Made by a program: the position numbers and the translations under genes | Notes under the pieces: model-generated | What the model was told of the DNA's origin: nothing | Database searches by the model: none | The model's input: only the letters and a program-made list of their open reading frames with translations | Part shown: in pieces, positions 9,009 through 17,365 of the stretch | Position numbering within the stretch: the first letter of the stretch is position 1 | Layout of the letters: each line of letters opens with the position of its first letter | Assembly (NCBI RefSeq): GCF_017316305.2 | Contig: NZ_CP147250.1 | Span: 883,501 to 947,500 of the forward strand | Source of the DNA: Enterococcus sp. DIV1094 | GTDB taxonomy: Bacteria > Bacillota > Bacilli > Lactobacillales > Enterococcaceae | Length of the DNA stretch: 64,000 nt | Direction of reading: 5' to 3'

Positions 9009-10069
9009 AATGCTCCTCTTGTGTTGTTTTTTTGTAACAAAGAAAATTGCTTTTTATAAATCTCATGCCATTTGGCTAAATAAGGTTGTAGTGCATAGTC
9101 TTCTGCAATCGTACTTCTAGCTGATCGACTCAACTGTAAACGATGGTCTTCATCTTGTAACAGTTTTCTCAATCCCTCAAGCATTGCTTGTGTATCTCCC
9201 GCGTCCACTAAATAACCATTTCTATCCTGTTCGATCAATTCAGGGATGCCGCCTACTTTTGTAGTTATGTTTGGGATACCGGCTGCCATCGTTTCTAAAA
9301 TCGCCATCGGTAAGCCCTCATGGTAAGAAGGCAAGAAGTGTAGCACGGTTTGTTGAAACAAAGATGGCAATTCTTCTTTTGCGACCCAGCCATTCAAAGA
9401 TACATTATGGATGTTTTCGCTTTTGATTTGTTGAGCGACTTCTTCGTTTTCTTCATCGCCATATAGCATGAAGTGTATCGCTGGAAACTCTGCCTCACAT
9501 GCTTTTGCTACTTCTAAAAGATCAAAACTCCCTTTTCTCTTACCGATTCGACCAAGAGTGAGGATACAACTTGCCTTTGGCTCATACAGATTTTGAGAAG
9601 GCAGTTCTACGGCATTTGGTAAAATAGCGATTGCTGTATGGGTCAATGTTTGATAATACGCTGCCCAGCTATTGCTTAATACTACTAACTGATTCACTCT
9701 CTTTAAAATAAAGCGTATCCAACATTTAATCAAAGGATGTCCATTTTCATAAAATTGATCAAACTGCGAAGCGTGCATGTGGAAGATCGTCCGACAGTGT
9801 CTCGGCGTCAATAGTAAGAGGAGGCTCTTCCGATAAAAGCTCCCCTTTTGTGCAACATGAAAATGAAGGATATGACATTTTTCTTTTTTGATATGCGCAC
9901 GAAATGTCATGAAAGCTTTACATTGTGTCCAAAACCGCCCTTTTTCTGACCATGTTTGATGGAAGAAAAATTGCGAGTCTTCTGGCACTTTTGCAGTTTT
10001 AAAATTCTGGATAACTGTAGCGATCCCTCCTTGGGCATCTGGATCAGGTCCAACGATCATAATATTCAT
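9005..10069 (-). CDS. Glycosyltransferase family 4
   Basis: This 354-residue GT-B fold transferase opens with MIVGPDPDAQGGIATVIQNF, where the GG loop binds the nucleotide. It has the GT4 nucleotide-sugar site LGRIGKRKGSFDLLEV and the EX7E motif within SYHEGLPMAILETMAAGIPN. It probably adds one sugar to the lipid-linked repeat unit of the exopolysaccharide at the inner face of the membrane. The sugar cannot be read from the sequence. It overlaps the flippase upstream and the epimerase downstream by four bases each. It is one of only two non-initiating glycosyltransferases in the locus, which limits the repeat unit to about three sugars. Confidence 0.9.
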   Translation of the reverse strand: MNIMIVGPDPDAQGGIATVIQNFKTAKVPEDSQFFFHQTWSEKGRFWTQCKAFMTFRAHIKKEKCHILHFHVAQKGSFYRKSLLLLLTPRHCRTIFHMHASQFDQFYENGHPLIKCWIRFILKRVNQLVVLSNSWAAYYQTLTHTAIAILPNAVELPSQNLYEPKASCILTLGRIGKRKGSFDLLEVAKACEAEFPAIHFMLYGDEENEEVAQQIKSENIHNVSLNGWVAKEELPSLFQQTVLHFLPSYHEGLPMAILETMAAGIPNITTKVGGIPELIEQDRNGYLVDAGDTQAMLEGLRKLLQDEDHRLQLSRSARSTIAEDYALQPYLAKWHEIYKKQFSLLQKNNTRGAL

Positions 10070-11481
10070 ACTTCTCTAATTTTCCTTTCTTGGACAAATG
10101 TTTTGACGATTTTCAGTTCGTGACGATAAACGATGAGCACGATACACATCAAAAGCAACACCAGTCCTTTTTCTAGCCAGAATATTCGGTTAAATGCGGT
10201 AAAAAGAGCAAAAACATAAAGTAACAGCGCTAAACTCACTTGTCGTTTGACTGAAAAACCTTCCCAATGCTTCATCGAAAAATAGGTTCGTGAAAAAAAG
10301 AAAAGCAAGTAGCCAAAACCTGTTGCGATCGCTGCACCTGTCGCACCTAATAGCGGCACAAGTAATAAATGAGTCATCCCTGCGGCTAATACTGCCACTA
10401 GCGAAGCAGCGATATTCAACTGGCTTTTTTTGGAAAAGACGATGCCTAAATTCGTCGTTTCACTGATCGTCATCATCAAAGGATAAAAGGAGAGTAGCGG
10501 AAACAAATACTGCGCTTCACTGTATTCACTAGATAGCAATAACACGATTCCTTCCTTAAAGAGAACCATGAACAAAAAGCAAAAGGATAACAGGAACATC
10601 ATCAAGTGACTGACACGCTCATAGTAGCGCAGCGGTTTGCCTTTTTTGTACCATTCGTAGGCAGTCGGAATCCAAAAATTCGCAAAACTGACTTGCAAGA
10701 CCATCAATGCACTCGCTACCTTAAATGCAGCAGTATAAATCCCCAACGAAGCAAAATCAGCAAAATGCCGCAACATGACTTTGTCGATGATCGTCAATAA
10801 ACTGTAGAGAAAAGTACCTATCACCGTTGGGAGACCAAAACGATACAGATTTTTGAGCAACGTTTTGTCGATCTTAGTAATGAGTGGATAAAAGAATATG
10901 CTATTCCCGATGATCAGTACGCAATCTCCTAAAATTTGTCCTACTAACATCCCATAAACGACCGTAATAAAAGTAGGACTGCCAAAATAAAGAAATAGCA
11001 ATGTGAACAATAAAATGATGAGCTTGACCAAGATACTATAAACCGAAAAAATAAATGCTTTATTTTGCATACGAAGATTCAATAAAATAAAACGCTCAAA
11101 AATCAGGAAAATCGCTGATAAAGCTAACAAATAGATCGCATGAGTATAGCTCGGATCTTCAAATAAAATCAGTGAAAAGTGCTTCGCATAAAGAACCAAG
11201 TTCATCGCTAAAACAACAGCCCCAATCAAGGGAATCATCATCGCTTGCTGCAACAGCGCCTTCTTATTTTCATAGTCATGGTATTCTCGGGTAAACGCCT
11301 GATCAAAGCCTAGATAGATCACATAGATCAAAAACGTCTGGGCAAGAAAAAACATACTCGTTTTCCCGTATTCTTCTGGACTTAAAAAGGTCGTCGTCAC
11401 TGGTAAAAGTACCAGATTCAAGACCGCTGAACCTAACGAGCCAATCGAGAAAAAGCCCAATCTTATAAGTATTTTTTTCAA
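10066..11481 (-). CDS. wzx: Polysaccharide repeat-unit flippase (Wzx/MATE-like, PST family)
   Basis: This 471-residue membrane protein has about 12-14 hydrophobic segments and the typical start LIRLGFFSIGSLGSAVLNLV. It exports undecaprenyl-linked repeat units across the membrane in Wzy-dependent pathways. I set the start at the TTG at 11481, which follows GAGGTG at five bases. A longer reading from a TTG at 11523 would overlap the polymerase gene by 34 bases and lacks a binding site. The start leaves 8 bases after the polymerase stop codon. The gene ends with a four-base overlap with the GT4 gene. Family assignment is firm; specificity is unknown. Confidence 0.88.
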   Translation of the reverse strand: MKKILIRLGFFSIGSLGSAVLNLVLLPVTTTFLSPEEYGKTSMFFLAQTFLIYVIYLGFDQAFTREYHDYENKKALLQQAMMIPLIGAVVLAMNLVLYAKHFSLILFEDPSYTHAIYLLALSAIFLIFERFILLNLRMQNKAFIFSVYSILVKLIILLFTLLFLYFGSPTFITVVYGMLVGQILGDCVLIIGNSIFFYPLITKIDKTLLKNLYRFGLPTVIGTFLYSLLTIIDKVMLRHFADFASLGIYTAAFKVASALMVLQVSFANFWIPTAYEWYKKGKPLRYYERVSHLMMFLLSFCFLFMVLFKEGIVLLLSSEYSEAQYLFPLLSFYPLMMTISETTNLGIVFSKKSQLNIAASLVAVLAAGMTHLLLVPLLGATGAAIATGFGYLLFFFSRTYFSMKHWEGFSVKRQVSLALLLYVFALFTAFNRIFWLEKGLVLLLMCIVLIVYRHELKIVKTFVQERKIREV

Positions 11482-11489
11482 AAAGCACC

Positions 11490-12743
11490 TCACTCTTTCT
11501 CTGTTAAAATAATCCCACCACAAATCAGTCCTAAAAACGTAGAAGACAATGCAGAATACAGAACGTGACCGGCAAAAAAGCTGTAAAAAAAGACAACGAC
11601 CAATGCCAAACTATAGACTGAACGTTTACTTGGTTGAAAGGCTAAATAGAGAAAATAAGCACCCATGATCAGCAACAAACTAGTTCCTAAAAAACCTTGA
11701 CCAAAGAGCGTATCGAAGAAATCCATTTCAATCAAGCCTAAACGCCCAAAGTTCGCTAAACGATACTCGAATCCTTGTCCAAAAATCATGGTAAAATGAC
11801 GCCACTCATCTTCTAAAAAAGCAGACATGCCACCAATCAAAAAATCACTCCGAGAACTAGAGATCAAGCGGACCAAATCGCCATCGAATAGATGATAAAA
11901 ATAAACCAAACGTAAATAAGTCCCTTCAACGGCTTGGATCATTAAAGGAAACCCTTGTATGAATAACCAAAAAATACCAAAAAAACTAAACAACCAAATA
12001 AATAACTGTTGCATCAGTGCTTGTCGTTTGATTCCTTTGACTAATCGCCACAAGAGATAAAACAAGGTGACTAGTCCATAAAAAATGCCCGTCTTCGTGC
12101 CAACAAGGACTAAACAAATGAAATTCCCAGCAAATAGACCACCTAAAAAAAGTGAGCGTCTATGTGTTTGCTCTTTGATTGAGTCAATCAATGCTTGAAC
12201 AGTAAAAGTAATCGAAACAATAAACGCAAAACTTGTATCATTGTTTGCAAAGAAATAACCTTTATAGCCAGCATCAGAATTGTCATAAGTTTGATAGCCT
12301 AGCCCTAAGAGATAGGGAATCAGTAATCCAAGTGTAAATAGAACACTGATGATGATGAATAACCGATCATAACGGACTTGGGAAATCAGTTCCTTCCGTT
12401 GATACACAAAATAAGGAATCAATATCCATAAAAGATATTTGACATACACCGACAGATCCGCAATCATCCACGACCAGGAATACTGTAGAAAAGCAGACTG
12501 TAATAAAAACAGCGCAAGTGTGGTCGCGATAAAACCATAGGTCAAATACGTATAATAACTACGTGTGATCCTTCCCAAAACGATCATAGTGATCAGAAAT
12601 AAAAAAAAGAGCAAGCGATAAGCGACACCAATCGGAAAACGAACACCGATACTTAGAAACAAGCCATTCAACACATCGATGATTGGGAAAATCGCCACAG
12701 TCCACATAAAAAAAGTGAGGATTCTCTGATTTTTTATATTCAT
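11490..12743 (-). CDS. wzy: Polysaccharide polymerase (Wzy/O-antigen ligase-like)
   Basis: This 417-residue protein has about ten transmembrane segments with a large extracellular loop near residues 260-340 (including LVYFYHLFDGDLVRLISSSR), the usual layout of Wzy polymerases. It is assigned from topology, length and position between the flippase and glycosyltransferases, since Wzy sequences are poorly conserved. The start ATG at 12743 gives an ATGA overlap with the upstream WecG-type gene; an upstream in-frame start at 12767 would overlap it further. It would join repeat units at the outer face of the membrane, with chain length set by the Wzz/CpsC protein. Confidence 0.82.
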   Translation of the reverse strand: MNIKNQRILTFFMWTVAIFPIIDVLNGLFLSIGVRFPIGVAYRLLFFLFLITMIVLGRITRSYYTYLTYGFIATTLALFLLQSAFLQYSWSWMIADLSVYVKYLLWILIPYFVYQRKELISQVRYDRLFIIISVLFTLGLLIPYLLGLGYQTYDNSDAGYKGYFFANNDTSFAFIVSITFTVQALIDSIKEQTHRRSLFLGGLFAGNFICLVLVGTKTGIFYGLVTLFYLLWRLVKGIKRQALMQQLFIWLFSFFGIFWLFIQGFPLMIQAVEGTYLRLVYFYHLFDGDLVRLISSSRSDFLIGGMSAFLEDEWRHFTMIFGQGFEYRLANFGRLGLIEMDFFDTLFGQGFLGTSLLLIMGAYFLYLAFQPSKRSVYSLALVVVFFYSFFAGHVLYSALSSTFLGLICGGIILTEKE

Positions 12744-13486
12744 GCGTTCGTTCGCTTCTCTCGCCAAACCGTTCTTAAAAAGCGGAGATTGCCTTTGATG
12801 TAACGATCAAACATCCTGATTGGCTCTTGAATGAAACGATAAAACCATTCTAGGCCTGTCTTTTGCATCCAAAGAGGCGCGCGCTTTGTCTTACCTGCGA
12901 CGATATCAAAACTTCCACCGACTCCCATTGCAAAGGGAACTTGCAACACTTCTCTAAAAGTTTCTAGCCAGATTTCTTTTTGAGGGCTGGAAAAAGCAAC
13001 AAAAAGGAGATCCGGTTTTGCATTTGCGATTTTTTGAGCGATTTTCGGAGACTCTTCATGTGAAAAATAGCCATGATGGTAGCCTGCGATCGTAAGATCA
13101 GGGTATTTTTTTTGATCATGCGCGACGACAGAAGCCACGACTTCTTCTGTTGCACCGAGATAATAAGGACGCCAACCTTTTTCCGCAGATAACTTTACTA
13201 ATTCACGAAAGAGATCGATGCCGGTGACTCTTTCTGGCACATCATAGCCCAAATAATGTGCCGCCCAAACGATCGATTGGCCATCCGCAGTAATCAGCGC
13301 TGCACGATTGACGATCTTTTGTAACTCGGGATCTGCGTGCATCAAATTTATTTTACCTGCGTTTATTGAAACGTGTTGTGCATGGATACCTTGTTCAATC
13401 ATTTCTTCGACTGCAGAAACAGTCTCAACAAACGTCAACGGATCTAACTTACTTCCAAGAATCTCTATTCGGCGCTGTCTATTCAT
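12740..13486 (-). CDS. WecG/TagA/CpsF family glycosyltransferase
   Basis: This 248-residue GT26 enzyme has the characteristic VSINAGKINLMHADPEL, ALITADGQSIVWAAHYLG, PDLLFVAFSSPQKEIW and GVGGSFDIVAGKTKRAPLWM segments. Known members transfer ManNAc (TagA) or ManNAcA (WecG) onto lipid-PP-GlcNAc. Because the locus encodes both UDP-GlcNAc 2-epimerase and UDP-ManNAc dehydrogenase, ManNAcA is the likely donor here. The ATG at 13486 shares one base with the stop of the sugar transferase (TGATG) and follows AAAGGAG at seven bases. The lipid acceptor would be the product of the neighbouring sugar transferase. Confidence 0.9.
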   Translation of the reverse strand: MNRQRRIEILGSKLDPLTFVETVSAVEEMIEQGIHAQHVSINAGKINLMHADPELQKIVNRAALITADGQSIVWAAHYLGYDVPERVTGIDLFRELVKLSAEKGWRPYYLGATEEVVASVVAHDQKKYPDLTIAGYHHGYFSHEESPKIAQKIANAKPDLLFVAFSSPQKEIWLETFREVLQVPFAMGVGGSFDIVAGKTKRAPLWMQKTGLEWFYRFIQEPIRMFDRYIKGNLRFLRTVWREKRTNA

Positions 13487-14136
13487 CAAAAAGCTCCTTT
13501 AGATAATAAGACTGTCCCGATCGTCTTCACAAAAATTTTCAAGTCCAACCATACAGTCAAATTTTCGATATAGTAGAGATCCAACACGACCATTTCATGA
13601 AAACTCAATTCGTTCCGGCCACTCACTTGCCAAAGTCCTGTACAACCAGGAGTGATCGTCAGTCTTTTTTTGTCCGTATCAGAATACTCTGCCACTTCTC
13701 TTTCCAAAGGAGGACGTGGACCTATCAGTGCCATTTCGCCTCGTAAAACATTTACTAATTGTGGAAGTTCGTCCAAACTCGTCTTTCGCAGAAAACGACC
13801 GATCTTTGTAATACGTGGATCATTTTTTAATTTGAACATCGGCCCTTCGATTTCATTTTTATCTAAAAAATCGTTTAAGCGTTTCTCTGCTCCTGGATGC
13901 ATCGTTCGGAACTTATACATTAAAAATGTCTGTTCGTTTTTACCAACTCGCACTTGTTTAAAGAGGATCGGTGCTTGCCAGTCGCAACATTTTATACTCA
14001 CACAAATTAGGAACAACAATGGGCTAAGCAATACTAGAAGAAACAAGCTTATAAAAAATTCGATCATACCTTTCCAATAGATATAGCGATTCGGCGCAAC
14101 ACGTAACTCTTCATTGTCAATTGTTGGTCTATCCAT
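13486..14136 (-). CDS. Initiating sugar-1-phosphate transferase for polysaccharide synthesis
   Basis: This 216-residue protein has a short N-terminal membrane segment (about residues 25-48) and the bacterial sugar transferase domain. Diagnostic motifs are MYKFRTMHPGAEKRL, PRITKIGRFLRKTSLDELPQ, LRGEMALIGPRPPL and TPGCTGLWQVSGRNEL. It puts the first sugar phosphate on undecaprenyl phosphate. It is the short form (catalytic domain only, PglC-like), without the large N-terminal part of WbaP. The sugar is not readable; GlcNAc, Gal and Glc are the usual options. It lies 12 bases after the kinase gene and overlaps the next gene by one base. Confidence 0.93.
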   Translation of the reverse strand: MDRPTIDNEELRVAPNRYIYWKGMIEFFISLFLLVLLSPLLFLICVSIKCCDWQAPILFKQVRVGKNEQTFLMYKFRTMHPGAEKRLNDFLDKNEIEGPMFKLKNDPRITKIGRFLRKTSLDELPQLVNVLRGEMALIGPRPPLEREVAEYSDTDKKRLTITPGCTGLWQVSGRNELSFHEMVVLDLYYIENLTVWLDLKIFVKTIGTVLLSKGAF

Positions 14137-14148
14137 CTTTCCTTCTCC

Positions 14149-14790
14149 TTAGTAATAATAATTCTTGGCATTATCTGTTCCATTCAATACAACACCTAAG
14201 ATATTTGCATCTACCATTCTTAACTTTTTCACTGAGTTTTTTGCAGCTTGCTTATTTGTTTTATCGGCATGAACGACAACGACCACACCGTCTACTTTCT
14301 TCGAGAGGATCAATGCATCTGAAACGATATTGATTGGAGGCGTATCAATGATCACTACATCATATTCCTGTTTGAGCTGCTCTAAGGTAGCGGTCAATTT
14401 GGGTGATGAAAGCAGATCATTCGGATTCGGCAGAATAGGTCCACTCGTAATGATTGAAAATTCAAAATTTTCCAAATTCACTCGTTGGATACAACTAGCG
14501 ATTGAAACATCGCGACGCATATAATTCGACAATCCGACATGCGCCTCTTTCATAAAACGCTTATGTTGCGTCGGTTTTCGTAGATCCGCATCAATCAACA
14601 AAGTACGGCTGCCTTTTTGTGCATAAGCGACCGCCAAATTTGCGGATACCGTAGATTTCCCCGTACCACTTTCCCCTGAAGTCACTAAAATCGTTTTTAC
14701 CTCTTGTTGCGTACATAAATACTCGATATTTTCTCTAATCAATTTATATTGCTCTCTCGTAATCGAATAACTTTCTTTCATACTTCGCAT
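14149..14790 (-). CDS. cpsD: CpsD/CapB-family BY-type tyrosine kinase
   Basis: This 213-residue cytoplasmic kinase controls chain length and export together with its membrane partner. It has Walker A (GESGTGKSTVSANLAVA), Walker A' (LLIDADLRKPT), Walker B (VVIIDTPPI) and a C-terminal tyrosine cluster (KNYYY) for autophosphorylation. The first two codons of the longer reading are GTG-ATG; I use the ATG at 14790, which overlaps the stop of the CpsC gene (TGATG). No cognate CpsB or Wzb phosphatase is encoded in the locus, so dephosphorylation must rely on an enzyme elsewhere. Confidence 0.93.
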   Translation of the reverse strand: MRSMKESYSITREQYKLIRENIEYLCTQQEVKTILVTSGESGTGKSTVSANLAVAYAQKGSRTLLIDADLRKPTQHKRFMKEAHVGLSNYMRRDVSIASCIQRVNLENFEFSIITSGPILPNPNDLLSSPKLTATLEQLKQEYDVVIIDTPPINIVSDALILSKKVDGVVVVVHADKTNKQAAKNSVKKLRMVDANILGVVLNGTDNAKNYYY

Positions 14791-15524
14791 CACACACGCG
14801 CCCTTCGTCTCGTACTTCTTGGAGGATTCGGCTCAAATTTAGGTGTTTGCTTTTCTTTACTCACTTCACCCAGTATTTGTAGATCCAATATTTCTTCGAT
14901 CTCTGTCGTTGAAGAGAAGCTTCTTTCCAATACAAGCAAGACAAAGACGAAAGTGAATGCCAGTAATAAGCTTAAGAAAAAAGTCAACGTGAGCAGAAGA
15001 AATCGATGAGGACGAGTCGGTCTTTCATTGGGTAAAACCTCATCTTCCGCTAAAATCGTCACATTATCGATATTCATAATACTCGGGATCTCCTCACTGA
15101 AAATCTTTGCAGTCGTATTCGCGATCCTCGCAGCAACTTTTGGACTTCTGTGGTAAGCATTGATTTCAATGATCTGCGAATTTGTTGCATTTGAAACACT
15201 CAATCGTTCACTTAATTCTGAAATGCTATAGTCTTCATTTAGTGCTTCACTGACCGCATTTAAAATCCTTGGACTCAAGATGATCGCACTATACGTATTG
15301 ATTAGTTGAAGATCAGCTTGGATCATCTGCGTTTCTAACCGTTGCCCTGTCGAATGATCAGCTTGACTGACCAACAGCTGCGCACTTTTTTGATAGATCG
15401 GTTCAGCAAACAAATGAAGATAGACAAACATGCTTAGTAAGGGAAGACTAATGATCATAAAAATCCAGCCTTTTTTTTGCTGCACGACTTGCTTTAATTT
15501 TTTGATATTTATTTCTTTTTTCAT
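14790..15524 (-). CDS. cpsC: Wzz/CpsC-family chain-length regulator and kinase activator
   Basis: This 244-residue protein has two transmembrane helices (about residues 20-40 and 173-197) flanking an extracellular domain with the Wzz-type features QKSAQLLVSQ and SQIIEINAYHRSPKVAARIA. The cytoplasmic tail (about 45 residues, ending in a run of arginines) fits the region that contacts the separate CpsD kinase in Firmicutes. The ATG at 15524 follows AAGGG at seven bases; a GTG one codon earlier is less likely. It overlaps cpsD by one base. It sets the length of the Wzy-made polymer. Confidence 0.92.
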   Translation of the reverse strand: MKKEINIKKLKQVVQQKKGWIFMIISLPLLSMFVYLHLFAEPIYQKSAQLLVSQADHSTGQRLETQMIQADLQLINTYSAIILSPRILNAVSEALNEDYSISELSERLSVSNATNSQIIEINAYHRSPKVAARIANTTAKIFSEEIPSIMNIDNVTILAEDEVLPNERPTRPHRFLLLTLTFFLSLLLAFTFVFVLLVLERSFSSTTEIEEILDLQILGEVSKEKQTPKFEPNPPRSTRRRARV

Positions 15525-15565
15525 CACGTTTCCCTTTCAGTATCATTAAATCCCGACAAAATAAG

Positions 15566-16819
15566 TTACTTTGTTACTGGTAGCTTCCCAAGCGAATACG
15601 CCTGTTCAAAACTGCTTATGTTCGTTAAAATATTTTTCGTATCAAAAACGACCGCTTGATTCATTTCTTCGATACTTTCTGTCGGGATTTCTTTGAATAC
15701 ATCATGATCACAGAGAATCACTGCCAGATCACTCCCTGAAAGAGCTTCTTCTAACTGCGATACATCTGAAATTGGCACGTATGGATCATAAGTGACTACT
15801 TCATAATTTGATTGCTGTCTTAACCTTGCAACAATATCGATTGCCGGACTTTCTCTCGCATCATCGATATTGCCTTTATAAGCAAGTCCTAAAATAGCGA
15901 TTTTTCCGCCTTTATGATCAGGTACGATTTCTTTTATTTTTTTGATAATAAATTCAGGCATATTTGCATTGATCTCACGCCCCAACTGGATCAGCTTTGC
16001 TTTTTCCGGTGCGGCTGCGACAACAAAATATGGGTCAACTGCCAAGCAATGACCACCAACGCCAGGCCCTGGCTGATGAATATTCACACGTGGATGCTGA
16101 TTAGCTAATCTAATCACTTCCAACGCATCAATATTTAAACGATCGCCTATTTGCACCAGTTCGTTGGCTAAGGCGATGTTCACATCACGATACGTGTTTT
16201 CCATCAATTTTGATAACTCCGCTATTCCGGCAGAAGTTCCCAACATCTCCCCTTGTACAAATGTCTGGTAGATTTTCTTTCCTTGATCGATACAGGCAGC
16301 AGTCATCCCACCAATGATTCGATTATTCCTAATCAACTCTTCAAATATTTTTCCTGGCAATACGCGTTCAGGGCAATGAAGTAAATAAAGATCTTGTCCG
16401 ATAACGAATCCCTCTGCTTCAAAAAATGGTGCCACCAGGTCTTCCATCGTACGTGGCTGGATCGTGGATTCGACGATGACCGTATTGCCTTTTTCTACAT
16501 AAGGCAAAACTGCTTGCATTGCCGCCTTCAAGTACGTCAGATCACAGCTGCCATATTGGTCTTCTTTATTTGGCGTCGGAACGGCAATAATAAAAGCATC
16601 GGATTTTTCTGGAACAAGTTGTGCTTTGAATTTTTGATTTTCTAATGCCTTTGCTAGATATGTCTCAATCTCTGGTTCTTCAATCGGGGCTTGTCCTCGT
16701 TGTAAAGAATCCACCACCGCTTCAGAAATATCGACACCCACTACCTCTACTCCATAATGCGCAAAAGTGATTGCTGTCGGCAATCCAATATAGCCTAGCC
16801 CAATAACGTTTATCTTCAT
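15566..16819 (-). CDS. wecC: UDP-N-acetyl-D-mannosamine dehydrogenase
   Basis: This 417-residue NAD-dependent enzyme oxidises UDP-ManNAc to UDP-ManNAcA. It has the N-terminal Rossmann motif GLGYIGLPTAITFA (7-20), IVESTIQPRT, LHCPERVLPG (148-156) and the catalytic-cysteine segment GPGVGGHCLAVDPYF with Cys at 258. The pairing with a non-hydrolysing UDP-GlcNAc 2-epimerase in the same locus and the CPERVLPG form favour UDP-ManNAc over UDP-Glc as substrate. A UDP-GlcNAc or UDP-GalNAc dehydrogenase cannot be fully excluded. It begins with an ATGA overlap with the lipoprotein gene. Confidence 0.9.
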   Translation of the reverse strand: MKINVIGLGYIGLPTAITFAHYGVEVVGVDISEAVVDSLQRGQAPIEEPEIETYLAKALENQKFKAQLVPEKSDAFIIAVPTPNKEDQYGSCDLTYLKAAMQAVLPYVEKGNTVIVESTIQPRTMEDLVAPFFEAEGFVIGQDLYLLHCPERVLPGKIFEELIRNNRIIGGMTAACIDQGKKIYQTFVQGEMLGTSAGIAELSKLMENTYRDVNIALANELVQIGDRLNIDALEVIRLANQHPRVNIHQPGPGVGGHCLAVDPYFVVAAAPEKAKLIQLGREINANMPEFIIKKIKEIVPDHKGGKIAILGLAYKGNIDDARESPAIDIVARLRQQSNYEVVTYDPYVPISDVSQLEEALSGSDLAVILCDHDVFKEIPTESIEEMNQAVVFDTKNILTNISSFEQAYSLGKLPVTK

Positions 16820-17280
16820 TCGCTTTTAACATCCCATTCTGCTAATTGATCTTCACCTGTTTGGTAGATCAACTTACTTGCTTGTTGTTCCTCTTCTAGT
16901 TCAAAGGAAACATTTCCAGTAAGTGATTCCCCCACGGCAATCTCATTTCCAAACATCGCCATCGTATGATCCAACTCGACCAAGTCACCGTTCTTTGTTT
17001 GTAAAAGAAAATCGATGGAGCCTAAGCCCGCAGAAACCGAGCCCATATTTTCGCCAGTGATCGTAAAAGTATGCAAGACACGATCGCCATCTTCTGTTTT
17101 CTTCTGGTTGATTTCCTGTTTATCGATGCTGATCTTTAGACCGCCAACAACCGTTTGCGGTTGTGTCACTTGTTCTGCTGCATCGCTCCTAGCGGTAGCA
17201 TCTGTTTTCGTATCCGTTTCATTCGAACAGCCTGCAACAAACAACAGTATAAGTAACAGACTAAGTAACTTGAGTTTCAT
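16816..17280 (-). CDS. Lipoprotein with DUF4352-like domain
   Basis: This 154-residue protein has a lipoprotein signal peptide ending in the lipobox FVAGC (Cys 18), a short Thr/Asp-rich linker and a beta-rich domain of the DUF4352/telomere-repeat-factor-like type (residues about 43-152, with GLKISIDKQEINQ and VGESLTGNVSFEL). It would sit on the outer face of the membrane. It is the first gene of the polysaccharide operon and overlaps wecC by four bases. The role is unknown; a cell-surface sensor or assembly factor is possible. Confidence 0.8.
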   Translation of the reverse strand: MKLKLLSLLLILLFVAGCSNETDTKTDATARSDAAEQVTQPQTVVGGLKISIDKQEINQKKTEDGDRVLHTFTITGENMGSVSAGLGSIDFLLQTKNGDLVELDHTMAMFGNEIAVGESLTGNVSFELEEEQQASKLIYQTGEDQLAEWDVKSE

Positions 17281-17306
17281 TTTATCTCTCGCTTTCTATA
17301 GTGAAA

Positions 17307-17340
17307 GGGTCCCTTGCATGGATTGAAATACAAGGTCCCC
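17307..17340 (-). terminator. Hairpin between adhesin-like gene and polysaccharide operon
   Basis: A 12-bp imperfect stem (GGGGACCTTGTA with TGCAAGGGACCC, ten-base loop) lies 26 bases after the stop of the 1202-residue protein. It is followed only by TTTC, so termination may be partial and the polysaccharide genes may be reached by read-through. No clear separate promoter is seen in the 85-base gap. Confidence 0.45.
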
Positions 17341-17365
17341 TTCATTTCTTCCAAAAATCGAATGT

